Shown: positions 1-9,246 of the stretch, piece by piece
How positions within the stretch are numbered: position 1 is the first letter of the stretch
Layout: each line of letters begins with the position of its first letter
Origin: Lysinibacillus xylanilyticus
Lineage (GTDB): Bacteria > Bacillota > Bacilli > Bacillales_A > Planococcaceae
Assembly (NCBI RefSeq): GCF_001183605.1
Contig: NZ_LFXJ01000005.1
Coordinates: forward strand, 558,001-622,000
DNA length: 64,000 nt
Reading direction: 5' to 3'
The notes under the pieces: model-generated
Told to the model about the DNA's origin: nothing
What the model saw: the letters and a program-made list of their open reading frames with translations, nothing else
Databases searched by the model: none
Position numbers and translations under genes: made by a program

Positions 1-2
1 GG

Positions 3-1046
3 GTACTGGAAACAGTAACACCATATTTGTCGAGAAAAACAACAGTGTTTGGTGTGTCAATTCCAGAGCCCTATGTGCAACATCAGCAATTACAACTATT
101 TAAAAAGCACTACAGCATGTTTGTAGGGAGCATCGCAGCTGCATTTCTTTTAGGCCAAATTTTACTATTATTGACGTCCATTCAGGAAGAGAAATTTGTT
201 TTACTATCCTTTATATTCCTATGTGTCATGTTTCTCCTATCAGCTGCTCTTTCTATGTCTTATCATATAAAAATAAAAAAACTAAAAAAACAAGAAAATT
301 GGGAGGCACATGTCAAAACTGTTTATGTGACGGATCTATCTTTACGTGATAGAGATGAAGTACTTTCACCTATATTTTTCGCATTACCAATTATTATCAC
401 GTTAGCGTTGATTACCTTTACCTATATGAATTACAATGCCATTCCGGATGTGTTTGCAACCCATTGGAATGCAGCAGGTGAGGCAGACGGTTGGACTGAA
501 AAAACGTGGATCTCTGTAATTGTCATGCCACTTATTTTACTAGGGACACAAATTAGCTTATTCATTATAAGTTTTGGTATGAAAAGTGCCAAAATTCAAT
601 TGAGCGCACAGGCGAAAGAAGCTTCGGCCAATAGAGAGCTTACTCAGCGTAAATATGGCAGCTGGTATTTAGCGGCGATTAATTATAATATGACCATTCT
701 TTTTGTTGTTTTACATTACACGACAGTGATTTTAAAAGATCAAACAGCTCCTTATTTCTTCCCTCTTTTTATTGTATCTATGATCGTTTCTTTAGGGGGA
801 CTTATCCTCTTCAATTGGAAATTAAGTAAAAGTAATGAGCGCTTTGATGATTTACATACAAACGAAACAGCTTCAGCCGATGATCGATACTGGAAATGGG
901 GTATTTTTTATAGTAATAAAAATGACCCTTCACTATTAGTAGAAAAGAAATACGGTATTGGTTGGACTGTGAATATGGCGAATAAATGGAGCTATATCAT
1001 TTTACTTGTCATATTTTTACCAATCTTGTTAGTCATTTTCATATAG
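3..1046 (+). CDS. DUF1648/DUF5808-type membrane protein, 5' end outside window
   Basis: The reading frame is open to the first base of the window, so the N-terminus is missing; a TTG at 27 exists but has no ribosome site. I see about seven hydrophobic segments, with pairs near the start and the extreme C-terminus. The central stretch IPDVFATHWNAAGEADGW is the DUF1648 signature (a P-x-HWN-x-G-x-x-DGW pattern), and the N-terminal SRKTTVFGVSIPE block is typical of the longer members of this family. Members are integral membrane proteins of poorly known function, related to the SdpI signal-transduction/immunity group. It lies 13 bp upstream of the lipoprotein hydrolase gene and probably shares its transcript. 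The family call is firm; the function is unknown. Confidence 0.8.
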   Translation, partial: VLETVTPYLSRKTTVFGVSIPEPYVQHQQLQLFKKHYSMFVGSIAAAFLLGQILLLLTSIQEEKFVLLSFIFLCVMFLLSAALSMSYHIKIKKLKKQENWEAHVKTVYVTDLSLRDRDEVLSPIFFALPIIITLALITFTYMNYNAIPDVFATHWNAAGEADGWTEKTWISVIVMPLILLGTQISLFIISFGMKSAKIQLSAQAKEASANRELTQRKYGSWYLAAINYNMTILFVVLHYTTVILKDQTAPYFFPLFIVSMIVSLGGLILFNWKLSKSNERFDDLHTNETASADDRYWKWGIFYSNKNDPSLLVEKKYGIGWTVNMANKWSYIILLVIFLPILLVIFI

Positions 1047-1059
1047 AGGGAGAGATTTT

Positions 1060-2340
1060 ATGAAAAAACTTATAGTTTTATGTTGTGCACTTTTATTATT
1101 AGCAGCATGCGCTCAGAAGGAAGACAACACAAAAGGGAAAGAGACGAAAGGGGACAATAAAATGAATGAACAACTAATAGGTAAATGGGAAGGGAATATT
1201 GAGACACCGAATGGAGCATTTCCAATTATCGTTGATTTGCAAAAAGATAACGGGAAACTATCAGTACCTGGGCAAGGGAATTATCCATTTAAAAGCATTA
1301 CATATAATGGAGATCAAGTGAATGTTTCCATCAACTTAAATGGCTCTGCAATTGAAATTAATGGCACATTAAAAGATGGGCAAATAGAAGCAACATTCCA
1401 ACAAAATGGTGGCAAATTCCCACTTGTCTTAAAGCCATTCAAAGAACAGCCAAAACAACCAGTTACGTATGAAACGTTAAAGATTCCTGTTCAAAATGGT
1501 GAGTTAACAGCGGCTCTTCAAAAGGCTAGTAACGAGCCATCTCCAGTTGCGCTTATTATAGCAGGCTCTGGTCCAACGGATAAGGATGGAAATTCAGCCT
1601 TAGCTGGTAAAAATAATAGCTTAAAAATGATTGCAGAAGGCTTAGCAAAAGATGGTATTGCAACTGTTCGCTATGATAAACGTGGAATTGGCGATAATCA
1701 ATCCCTTTTAACAAAGGAAGAGGATTTAACGATCGACCAATACGTAGATGACGCAGTTCAAGTAATAAATACCCTGTTAGCCGACAAAGCTTATTCAAGT
1801 GTTCATATTATTGGTCATAGCGAAGGCTCACTGATCGGTTTGCTAGCCGCACAAAAAGCAAAGGTAGAGTCCTTTGTTTCCATCGCAGGCACTGGAAGAC
1901 CAATAGATGAAGTTCTGTTAGAGCAAGTAAAAGGTCAGTTTACACCAGCCCTTCTAAAAGAATCAACAGATGCTCTTGCATCCTTGAAAAAAGGCGAGCT
2001 AGTGAAGAACGTTTCACCAGAATTACAATCTCTCTTCCGATCTTCCATTCAACCATATATGATTTCATGGTTAAAATATAACCCTGCAAGTGAGTTAGCA
2101 AAAGTAAGTAGCCGAGTTTTAATTGTTCAAGGAACAACTGACTTACAAGTAGTTGCAACGGATGCGGAAGCATTAAAGAAAGGTAAACCAGATGCCGAGC
2201 TTGTATATATGGACGGCATGAATCATGTGTTAAAAAATGCTACAGCAGATCGCGCGAAAAATTTAGCGACGTATTCAGACCCATCATTACCACTTCATAA
2301 AGAATTGTTGCCAGCCATCCAGCAATTTATTAAGAAATAG
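1060..2340 (+). CDS. Lipoprotein alpha/beta hydrolase (serine hydrolase)
   Basis: This 426-residue protein is predicted to be secreted and lipid-anchored: a short charged start and hydrophobic core end in the lipobox LLAAC. Residues of about 40-130 form a beta-rich domain of unknown role. From about 140 onward it is an alpha/beta hydrolase: nucleophile elbow IIGHSEGSLIG, an oxyanion-type IAGSGPTD segment, an acid candidate in VQGTTDLQV and the catalytic His in GMNHVLK. Such proteins are extracytoplasmic esterases or acyl hydrolases; the substrate cannot be read from sequence. The start is an ATG preceded by GGGAGAG. It follows the DUF1648 gene closely. Confidence 0.85.
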   Translation: MKKLIVLCCALLLLAACAQKEDNTKGKETKGDNKMNEQLIGKWEGNIETPNGAFPIIVDLQKDNGKLSVPGQGNYPFKSITYNGDQVNVSINLNGSAIEINGTLKDGQIEATFQQNGGKFPLVLKPFKEQPKQPVTYETLKIPVQNGELTAALQKASNEPSPVALIIAGSGPTDKDGNSALAGKNNSLKMIAEGLAKDGIATVRYDKRGIGDNQSLLTKEEDLTIDQYVDDAVQVINTLLADKAYSSVHIIGHSEGSLIGLLAAQKAKVESFVSIAGTGRPIDEVLLEQVKGQFTPALLKESTDALASLKKGELVKNVSPELQSLFRSSIQPYMISWLKYNPASELAKVSSRVLIVQGTTDLQVVATDAEALKKGKPDAELVYMDGMNHVLKNATADRAKNLATYSDPSLPLHKELLPAIQQFIKK

Positions 2341-2888
2341 AGACTAGGAATGGAGAAGGTCTGATTCTACAAAGGAATCGATAGTGAAAGTTTCTGATAT
2401 ACAATTAGGCGAAATTAAAAGTGCGATTATATTTTCTTCACCAATCCAAAGCGATATAAGAGAATGCGCTTTCAAAGGTGAGGAAGGACTTGAAAGATGG
2501 TCTGAGCATAAAAAATAATAGAAAAGAACTTGGTTTACTTTCAATCATAGGAAGTAAGCCAAGTTAGACTATAAGTTCTGAATCTAACTGTACTTTGTGA
2601 GCATAAAATAGAGAATCGTAGAGATCAGAACGAAGACTACCAGAAAGCCATTTAGCAACAGTCCACTTGAAAAATTAGAGTTTGCAAAGCTCCCATTCAA
2701 AACCAAGAGTGAGTAATGATACCCCCTATTCTGAAGCAAAGTTCCAGATGGATTTAAACTTCAAACATTTGATGATATCCACTTTTTTCATTTCATTTAC
2801 TTGTGATGATTTCCGTGAAAGCTTTACGAAGGTCATTAGCGAGGGTGAAGTTAATCGATCGGTAATAATAAGATAAGGAGATGAAAGA
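2341..2888 (+). other. Gap with hairpin and ORF remnants
   Basis: No convincing gene lies here. Positions 2529-2566 hold an inverted repeat (ACTTGGTTTACTT pairing with AAGTAAGCCAAGT) that may end the hydrolase transcript, although no clear T-run follows. An unstarted open stretch at 2348-2518 and a 64-codon frame at 2682-2876 read partly like protein but lack ribosome sites and recognisable families; they may be gene remnants. The AAGGAG at 2875-2880 serves the next gene. Confidence 0.4.
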
Positions 2889-3632
2889 ATGGGAATCCTA
2901 GATATTAAAAATTTTTCAAAAGTGTATAAAGGTGAAAAAAAAGCTGTCGATAACATAAGTTTATGTGTTGAAAATGGCGATGTTTTTGGATTTATAGGTC
3001 ATAATGGAGCAGGGAAAAGTACAACAATCAAATCAGTAGTAGGAATCCTAGATTTTGAAGAAGGCGACATCTACATTGATGGGCATTCTATTAAGAAAGA
3101 GCCGCTTGTATGCAAATCGAAATTTGCTTATATTCCTGATAGTCCCGAATTATATGAACATTTGACAGGAATCCAGTATTTAAATTTTGTAGCAGATATT
3201 TTCGGAGTTCCGGAAGATGTTCGAGTAAAGAGAATAAAAGAATATTCTGGAATGTTTGGGATAACAGAAAGTCTTGGAAATCTAATATCCTCTTATTCTC
3301 ATGGAACGAAGCAAAAGTTAGCAATAACTGGGGCTATTATTCATGAACCAAAGCTTTTGATTCTGGACGAGCCATTTGTAGGTCTTGATCCAAAAGCAGT
3401 AGTTGATTTAAAAGAGATAATGAAGAAAATGACTGCTAAAGGGAATGCAATATTTTTTTCAACACATGTCTTAGATGTTGCAGAAAAGCTTTGTAATAAG
3501 GTGGCCATGATTAATCGTGGAAAGCTAGTTTATAGTGGTACGATGGATGACATAATACAAAATCAAACATTGGAAGAGTTCTTTATGAAGGAGTTAAAAG
3601 ATGAAACACTTATCGATTCTTCTGAAAATTAG
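2889..3632 (+). CDS. ABC transporter ATP-binding protein
   Basis: This 247-residue cytoplasmic ATPase powers a drug/peptide-type exporter. Visible motifs in order are Walker A GHNGAGKST (about residue 37), a degenerate signature SYSHGTKQK, Walker B LLILDEPFVGLDP and the switch His in STHVLD. AAGGAG lies 8 bp before the ATG. The last 32 bp overlap the start of the permease gene, so the two are almost certainly translationally coupled and form one transporter. The combination resembles EcsA/EcsB or bacteriocin-type exporters; the substrate is unknown. Confidence 0.9.
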   Translation: MGILDIKNFSKVYKGEKKAVDNISLCVENGDVFGFIGHNGAGKSTTIKSVVGILDFEEGDIYIDGHSIKKEPLVCKSKFAYIPDSPELYEHLTGIQYLNFVADIFGVPEDVRVKRIKEYSGMFGITESLGNLISSYSHGTKQKLAITGAIIHEPKLLILDEPFVGLDPKAVVDLKEIMKKMTAKGNAIFFSTHVLDVAEKLCNKVAMINRGKLVYSGTMDDIIQNQTLEEFFMKELKDETLIDSSEN

Positions 3633-5169
3633 GATTATTTCACTAGTGAGACTTAATACCCTAAAAGGTAAAGCCAACTTTGGTGATAAAATGGCTATTG
3701 TTGGTATATTTCTTGCGTCTGCTTTCGGGCTAGCGTATATTACAAGTCTTGGATATTTGCTGAATGAATATAATATGAGAGAACACATACTTGCATATTC
3801 ATTCTTAGTGAGTACTCTTATATCATTGTTTATAGCATTTTTTAGTGCTAGTGATGAGTTTTTTGGAAAAAGAGATTATGACACATTAATGTCACTTCCT
3901 ATTAAAACATCGATAATAGTAGTAAGTAGATTCTTATATATATATTTCTTGAATACGGTAGTATCTTTAATAATCATGCTTCTAATGGGAGCAGTATATT
4001 TCTTTACAGGAACAGTAAGCGGCGTTTTTTGGATAAAGATACTGATTGGAATACTTACAGTTGCATTAGTGCCATCAATTATAGCATCAATTGTTAGTAT
4101 AGTAGTTTTAGAAGTTTCATCGAGAGCAAAATATTCTCGTGCGGTTTCTTCATTTAGCTATATGTGTATTATTTTATTTTTAGTATTAGCACCAACATTG
4201 AGTAGTTATAAATTAGACCCAAGCGATATGAAATTGATCTTAACAAATATATTGAATCAGGCTAACCAAGTGTATCCAATGTTTTATTTGTTTAATAAAA
4301 TACTGGTAACAGGAAAAGTGGGAGATTTTCTTATATATATAGCAGTTTCAATAGTGTTAACAGTGATTTTCATTATAGGTCTCTCATTTGTATACAAAGG
4401 ACTAAATACTAGAATACGATCAATGAGTAGTAACAAAAAATATGAAATAAAAACATTAAAAAGATCAAGTAAATTAAAAGCATTATATGTGAAAGAAATC
4501 AAACGACTATTTTCGTCCACAACGTACTTAATAAACACAACATTCGGAATGATCATGATGGTTATTTTTACGATTTCTTTAATGATTTCAATTACAAAAG
4601 TGATGGAAAATATGCCGATAAATACTATTAATACAGTAGAGACTCTGTATGGCGTAACACCGTATATAATGTCATTGATGGTATGCCTATCAAATACAAG
4701 TAGCGTGTCTTTTTCACTTGAAGGTAAAAATATTTGGATAATCAAAACTTTTCCATTGTCGAAAGAATTGGTTGTAAAGAGTAAGATACTTGTTAATCTT
4801 ACGCTTACAATACCTCTTACGATAATAAACGGAATAATAATCGGAAGAGTGTTTGGAGCAACATTATTTCATTCCATCACATTAGTACTTCTTCCATGTG
4901 CATTTGCAGTATTTTCAGCAATATACGGAGTCGCTATTAATTTAAGATTTGTCAATTATAGTTGGCAATCAGAACTCCAAGTAGTAAAGCGGAGTATATC
5001 AAGTGTATTGGGGTTTTTCGGTGCAGCGATTCTGGTATTCATTGCAGCAGTTCCAAGAGTACTATGGTCAGGTTCGATAGTAGGTATATATGATGTTATT
5101 ATTATTTTATGCTTGGGCATCGTAACTAGCATGTTATATGCAAAAACAATAAATGGTGAGCCTATTTAA
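3601..5169 (+). CDS. ABC transporter permease
   Basis: This 522-residue integral membrane protein has roughly twelve hydrophobic segments in two clusters, split by a charged cytoplasmic stretch near residues 270-300 (RIRSMSSNKKYEIKTLKRSSK). It is the membrane partner of the ATPase whose gene overlaps it by 32 bp. The size and two-cluster layout match the large permeases of two-component ABC exporters. It is AT-rich with many ATA codons, slightly more than the flanking metabolic genes, which may point to recent acquisition. The substrate is unknown. Confidence 0.85.
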   Translation: MKHLSILLKIRIISLVRLNTLKGKANFGDKMAIVGIFLASAFGLAYITSLGYLLNEYNMREHILAYSFLVSTLISLFIAFFSASDEFFGKRDYDTLMSLPIKTSIIVVSRFLYIYFLNTVVSLIIMLLMGAVYFFTGTVSGVFWIKILIGILTVALVPSIIASIVSIVVLEVSSRAKYSRAVSSFSYMCIILFLVLAPTLSSYKLDPSDMKLILTNILNQANQVYPMFYLFNKILVTGKVGDFLIYIAVSIVLTVIFIIGLSFVYKGLNTRIRSMSSNKKYEIKTLKRSSKLKALYVKEIKRLFSSTTYLINTTFGMIMMVIFTISLMISITKVMENMPINTINTVETLYGVTPYIMSLMVCLSNTSSVSFSLEGKNIWIIKTFPLSKELVVKSKILVNLTLTIPLTIINGIIIGRVFGATLFHSITLVLLPCAFAVFSAIYGVAINLRFVNYSWQSELQVVKRSISSVLGFFGAAILVFIAAVPRVLWSGSIVGIYDVIIILCLGIVTSMLYAKTINGEPI

Positions 5170-5333
5170 TTTGGGAAGAGTAGTGTGAAGATGAAATTAT
5201 TAAATATTATTGAAAAAAGTAAGCTAAATAAAGACTAAAATTAATTGAAAAATCGAAAAATAGAGTGTTCCGCTCACTCGCTTTCATTACTGTTTGTATC
5301 GTGAAGCGGACAAGGGAGAGAATGGAGATTATT

Positions 5334-5654
5334 ATGAATACATCTAAAAAGTCAGTACGTATAATTCCTTGGATATTTTGTGCCTTGTTTTTGGCGTTTT
5401 CAATTATTGGTGTACAAAATATATCGGATGAGATTCCTATTACCTTCAACATAGCCGGTCCCAATTTAAATGGCAGTAAGTATTTTATCTTTATATATCC
5501 TGCATTGTCTTTATTTATAGGGATTACTGCGTTAGGTGGAGTAGGGAAAAAGAAAAATACTAAATTACAAGGAAACTTACCATTTATAATTCTTGGGAAC
5601 TTAATAGTAGGTGGATTTATGGTTTATACAATCTTATCAAATTGGAATATGTAA
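5334..5654 (+). CDS. Small DUF1648-like membrane protein
   Basis: I take the ATG at 5334 (protein begins MNTSKKSVRII; 106 residues) because GGGAGAG and TGGAGA lie just upstream, whereas the longer frame from 5265 has no ribosome site. There are three hydrophobic segments. Between the first and second, the stretch ISDEIPITFNIAGPNLNG matches the DUF1648 pattern (IP-x-x-FN-x-x-G). It follows the ABC exporter genes and may act with them as an immunity- or signal-type membrane protein; that link is inferred from position only. Confidence 0.6.
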   Translation: MNTSKKSVRIIPWIFCALFLAFSIIGVQNISDEIPITFNIAGPNLNGSKYFIFIYPALSLFIGITALGGVGKKKNTKLQGNLPFIILGNLIVGGFMVYTILSNWNM

Positions 5655-5798
5655 TTCCTCTTGCAATTCTAAGCTTCTTTGCATTTTACTTGTTGAAAAC
5701 CCAGTTTTCGCATTAGAAAAATTTGATATACATTTTCCACCCCCAGTACCATCCATTCTGATAGTCCTCAACTAATCTATCATATTATGGATAAGTTT

Positions 5799-5861
5799 AC
5801 CCGCGGAAGCAGAGCAAATACCCGCGGAAGCAAGGTAAATACCCGTACGAAACAAATTAGT
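5799..5861. repeat. 21-bp tandem repeat, three copies
   Basis: Copies start at 5799, 5820 and 5841. The first two share ACCCGCGGAAGCA and an AAAT end; the third (ACCCGTACGAAACAAAT) is diverged. The block is GC-richer than its surroundings and lies directly before a terminator. It looks like part of an interspersed chromosomal repeat. Confidence 0.6.
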
Positions 5862-5869
5862 ATATAACC

Positions 5870-5920
5870 AAAAGAAGTATGCTCAAATCAAAAAATGATG
5901 AGCATACTCTTTTGTTTTTT
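5870..5920 (+). terminator. Intrinsic terminator
   Basis: AAAAGAAGTATGCTCA pairs with TGAGCATACTCTTTT with one bulged base, followed by TTTTGTTTTTT. It would end the upstream transcript. Confidence 0.85.
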
Positions 5921-6091
5921 GAGCAAGTTGTCGATGATATTTGTTAAAACGTATACCATGTTAATAAGTTCATTATAGTGAAACATTTACTACTACTTTA
6001 TCGTACAATAACTAAGCAAGGAGAGGTTTATTTTAATTCATTTAAAATGAATGACATAGCACATGCAACTATTTAAAAAGAAGGTGTTTTT

Positions 6092-6940
6092 ATGTATAGC
6101 ATTGGGAAATTTTCGAACCTGTGCAATGTTCCTATAAAAACCATTCGTTATTATAGTGATATTGGGTTACTCGAACCATCCTTTATAGATCAAGTGACAG
6201 GCTATCGTTATTATGATTACGATAAAATGAAAGAGCTGAATACTATACAGGTTCTAAAACATTGCCATTTTTCATTAAAAGAAATTGAACAGATTATTAA
6301 CAGAAAAAATGATAGGCAAGATTTAGAGGCAAGATTAAATAAAAAAGTTCAGGAATTAGAGCACCAACAAGAAATAATCGCTGAACAAATTCAAAATATT
6401 GTCCAAGTGAAAAATTCTATAAGGCACACTGAGACATTTAATCCAAAGCCAATATTATCAAGTTGTTACATAGAAGAACGCCCAAAAACACAGGTGCTCT
6501 CCATCCGTAAAAAGATACATATTATTGAAATGGATAAGCTAGTACAAAAATTATTTGAACGAATATATGCGTATCAATTTGAGATAGATGGTGAGCTTGT
6601 TGCAATTCTCCACCAACAGAACAGGAACCAAAATATAGCAGATGTTGAACTGCTGTTACCAGTAAAAGGAACTCAACAGGGGGAGCACATTAAAGTAATA
6701 TCAGAAGGCAAGTATGCTTGTATAGATGTAAAAGGGCCGTATTCAGAGCTACATTTTGGCTATAGTCGCTTGCAGGAATGGCTTACTGAGCAATCCCTTC
6801 AGGTAGAAGGGGTGTTTATGGAGCAATACATAAAGGGGTTAGTCCCAACTGAAGTCATAAATCCAATTAATATTAAACCAAATATGGAGCTACATCCTAA
6901 TGATTTTTTGACGAAAGTGTTTGTGAAAGTAAAAAACTAG
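6092..6940 (+). CDS. MerR-family regulator with GyrI-like effector domain
   Basis: This 282-residue DNA-binding regulator has an N-terminal MerR winged helix (YSIGKFSNLCNVPIKTIRYYSDIGLLEP, residues 1-70), then a long dimerisation coiled coil (about 75-110), then a GyrI/BmrR-type ligand-binding domain (about 125-280). The architecture is that of BmrR/BltR, which sense small hydrophobic ligands and remodel a promoter with an over-long spacer. Its start is an ATG with AGAAGGTG. The Ntn hydrolase gene follows 87 bp downstream and may be a target or partner. The ligand is unknown. Confidence 0.88.
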   Translation: MYSIGKFSNLCNVPIKTIRYYSDIGLLEPSFIDQVTGYRYYDYDKMKELNTIQVLKHCHFSLKEIEQIINRKNDRQDLEARLNKKVQELEHQQEIIAEQIQNIVQVKNSIRHTETFNPKPILSSCYIEERPKTQVLSIRKKIHIIEMDKLVQKLFERIYAYQFEIDGELVAILHQQNRNQNIADVELLLPVKGTQQGEHIKVISEGKYACIDVKGPYSELHFGYSRLQEWLTEQSLQVEGVFMEQYIKGLVPTEVINPINIKPNMELHPNDFLTKVFVKVKN

Positions 6941-7027
6941 CTAAACTCTCCAGTAGATGGAGACTTTATTCTGTATTTAGCAAGGTAAGAAATATCTTGC
7001 TACTAATATATAGAATGGGGTATATTG

Positions 7028-8131
7028 ATGAAAACAAATACAGGACAGTTTGCATTTCTTAAAGGTAGTTCGTACGAGATTGGGCAACAACAAGCGCGAG
7101 AATATCAAAAAAACCCTTTTGCGAAATCGGTATTCTTTACGGAAAATTTAACTTCTGACAACTCTTATTTTGAAATGAAAGCACATATTGAGCAGTATTG
7201 CCCAGGTTTAAATAAAGAATTAGAAGGCTTTGCGGAAGGCTTTGGCTATGAGCCCGAACAATTAAATTATTATCAAAATGCGTGGTTAATTCCAGGGGGA
7301 TGTAGTTTAGGGGCTATATTACCTGGAAAAATGGCGGATGGAAAAACATATGTTTTAAGAAATTACGATCTATCACCTGATATTTCAGATATGCGTTTAT
7401 GTACAACAGACGTCGAAGGGAAATTTACTCATACAGGATTTTCTGTTTCTACATTTGGTCGAAGTGAGGGCTTAAATGAGAAGGGGCTATGTGTTGCATA
7501 TGCATCATGTGGTATGCCCATTGGCAAATATCCTGGTATGAGACCACCAGTTCTACCTGGGTTACAGTTTATGGTTATTGTAAGAGCCCTGTTAGAAAAT
7601 TGTAAAGATGTCGAAGAAGCAATTTATATGGTTAACAATATGCCAGTAGGAACGAATATGAATATGCTTATTGCGGATGCAAATGGCGACGCAGCTTTGA
7701 TTGGAACATATGACGGGATAAAAGAAGTTAAACGTGCAGAACTCGATTATCTTATTGCAACTAACCACGGACTATTTTCAGCAATACAAGAAATGGAGCC
7801 TGGCAAGCTCGAGCATTCTCAATTAAGATATGATATTTTAGAGGCGAAATTTAAGGAAAGTGGAAAAAGATCTATTGATGAAATCCAAGAACTTCTTTTA
7901 ACAGAGTTCCCTAACGGATTATCCGTCCATAATTACAAAGAAAGCTTTGGAACAGTACATTCAATTTTATTTAACCTTACTGATTTGCAAATGGAATTTT
8001 CATTTGGCTCACCATTACAAAATCAGGTAAACAAAATAGACGTTGGCGAGAATTTTGTGAAAACATCAACACCTGTTGAATTTAATAATAAAAGCTATGG
8101 AACAGAATTTTGGAAAATAATAAAATCTTAA
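7028..8131 (+). CDS. C45-type Ntn hydrolase / acyltransferase-like protein
   Basis: This 367-residue protein resembles acyl-CoA:6-aminopenicillanic acid acyltransferase and peptidase family C45. The block LIPGGCSLGA carries the Cys that in this family becomes the N-terminal nucleophile after autoproteolysis. Downstream blocks (LRNYDLSPD, GRSEGLNEKGLC, ATNHGLFS) also fit the family. The start is the ATG at 7028; a TTG sits just upstream at 7025, and GGGG is 8-12 bp away. No signal peptide is visible, so it is probably cytoplasmic. It hydrolyses or transfers an amide bond of unknown substrate. Confidence 0.85.
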   Translation: MKTNTGQFAFLKGSSYEIGQQQAREYQKNPFAKSVFFTENLTSDNSYFEMKAHIEQYCPGLNKELEGFAEGFGYEPEQLNYYQNAWLIPGGCSLGAILPGKMADGKTYVLRNYDLSPDISDMRLCTTDVEGKFTHTGFSVSTFGRSEGLNEKGLCVAYASCGMPIGKYPGMRPPVLPGLQFMVIVRALLENCKDVEEAIYMVNNMPVGTNMNMLIADANGDAALIGTYDGIKEVKRAELDYLIATNHGLFSAIQEMEPGKLEHSQLRYDILEAKFKESGKRSIDEIQELLLTEFPNGLSVHNYKESFGTVHSILFNLTDLQMEFSFGSPLQNQVNKIDVGENFVKTSTPVEFNNKSYGTEFWKIIKS

Positions 8132-8136
8132 ACAAC

Positions 8137-8175
8137 AAAAAGACCTATCCTTGGTTTGGTGAGAGGTCTTTTTGT
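8137..8175 (+). terminator. Intrinsic terminator
   Basis: AAAAAGACCT pairs with AGGTCTTTTT across a 17-base loop, right after the Ntn hydrolase stop. Confidence 0.85.
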
Positions 8176-8392
8176 ATGTACAAACGATCATACTGCGTAA
8201 AAGAAAGAAATACACATTAACGCTCGATTTTGACATTTATACTAAAGCGCAAAATCTCGATTATCTTTACTTATAATAAACTAGAAAAATTACCATTCAT
8301 CGAAGTTATTTTCTATGGGTCGAGTATATTATGAGGGCTGAACGTGCTATTTAGTGGCTATCATTCGTAGTCAATTCTCTTTATCTTGTTTA

Positions 8393-8980
8393 TTAACTCA
8401 ATTCGTTCGTTACTACTTGGATAAATTCATCTCTATATTGTGATTCAAAAATAGTAACCCCTTTCTCTTTGGAAAGTTGTTGTAACTTTTGAATCTTTGC
8501 TTCATCTTGCTCCATAAAGGCTTTTTCCACATATTGTAAATCTTGCAAGATATGATGTATAAATGTATCACCTTCTCTTTTGATATCTATAGCAATAAAA
8601 TCAAAAGATAAAAATGCTTTAGTAGGGTTGATAATTTTATCAAACAGATAGTTTAAAGCTTTAAAAGGGACATAAGGGATACCTTTCTTATACTCATATT
8701 TCTCAATAATAGGTAAAATCTCATTAATAAATCTTTGTATTTTTTCTATTTCGTAAAGCTTTGTATCCTCGAAATCATGCATCTCGATAATCTGCTGTAT
8801 TTTTTCATATTGATTTTGTTCTAACAGTTGCTTTATATAAAGGAGCTCTTCTTTGAATTTGGATCGGACTTTTTTACTTAATTGCCGATGATCAATAACA
8901 GCGTATTCGATTAGCTCCCAGTCTATCTCTGGACCAAAATGTGGTCCTAAAAAATATTTAAGTTCTTCAAAATCGCTCAC
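8393..8980 (-). CDS. Hypothetical helical protein, 195 aa
   Basis: I do not recognise this protein. It is acidic and predominantly helical, with no membrane segment or signal peptide. The N-terminus reads MSDFEELKYFLGPHFGPEIDW, which resembles small immunity-type proteins, but I see no decisive motif. On the reverse strand, AAGGGAG stands before the ATG. It is a single gene facing away from the ABC/sigma operon. Low-complexity Lys/Glu/Gln content is typical of cytoplasmic helical bundles. Confidence 0.65.
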   Translation of the reverse strand: MSDFEELKYFLGPHFGPEIDWELIEYAVIDHRQLSKKVRSKFKEELLYIKQLLEQNQYEKIQQIIEMHDFEDTKLYEIEKIQRFINEILPIIEKYEYKKGIPYVPFKALNYLFDKIINPTKAFLSFDFIAIDIKREGDTFIHHILQDLQYVEKAFMEQDEAKIQKLQQLSKEKGVTIFESQYRDEFIQVVTNELS

Positions 8981-9186
8981 TTCGGTAACTCCCTTTAAAT
9001 TAGTATTCTTTTAATCGTGCAGTAAAAACAAGAAAAACTTAGCCTAACCGCTCATTGGACGTCGCCAGTAGAAGCTGTGTCAGGGTAATTTCCTTTTTTT
9101 ACTTAATTTCCAATAATTATTTATTTTACATAAAAAATCATTTTATAGAAACATATATTTTTATTTCATTTTTTTAAAAAATAAAA

Positions 9187-9215
9187 TGAACCTTTTACAA
9201 TCCCCGTTTGTATAG
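9187..9215 (+). promoter_or_regulatory. Possible ECF-type promoter of the ABC/sigma operon
   Basis: TGAACC at 9187-9192, followed by CGTTTGTATAG at 9205-9215, resembles extracytoplasmic-function promoters (AAC-type -35, CGT-type -10), but the spacing is shorter than the usual 16. If real, the operon's own sigma factor may drive it. The evidence is a sequence pattern only. Confidence 0.25.
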
Positions 9216-9246
9216 TCAGTGAACATATAAAAAGGGAGGGTTTATT

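Larger units (their letters stand above)
5655..6091 (+). other. Intergenic stretch with tandem repeat and terminator
   Basis: This gap has no gene. It holds a 21-bp tandem repeat (5799-5861) and an intrinsic terminator (5870-5920), listed separately. The AGAAGGTG at 6080-6087 is the ribosome site of the MerR gene. Confidence 0.5.

Noticed and set aside
2682-2876. 64-codon frame before the ABC ATPase
   Set aside because: No ribosome site and no recognisable family; kept only as a possible remnant in the gap note.
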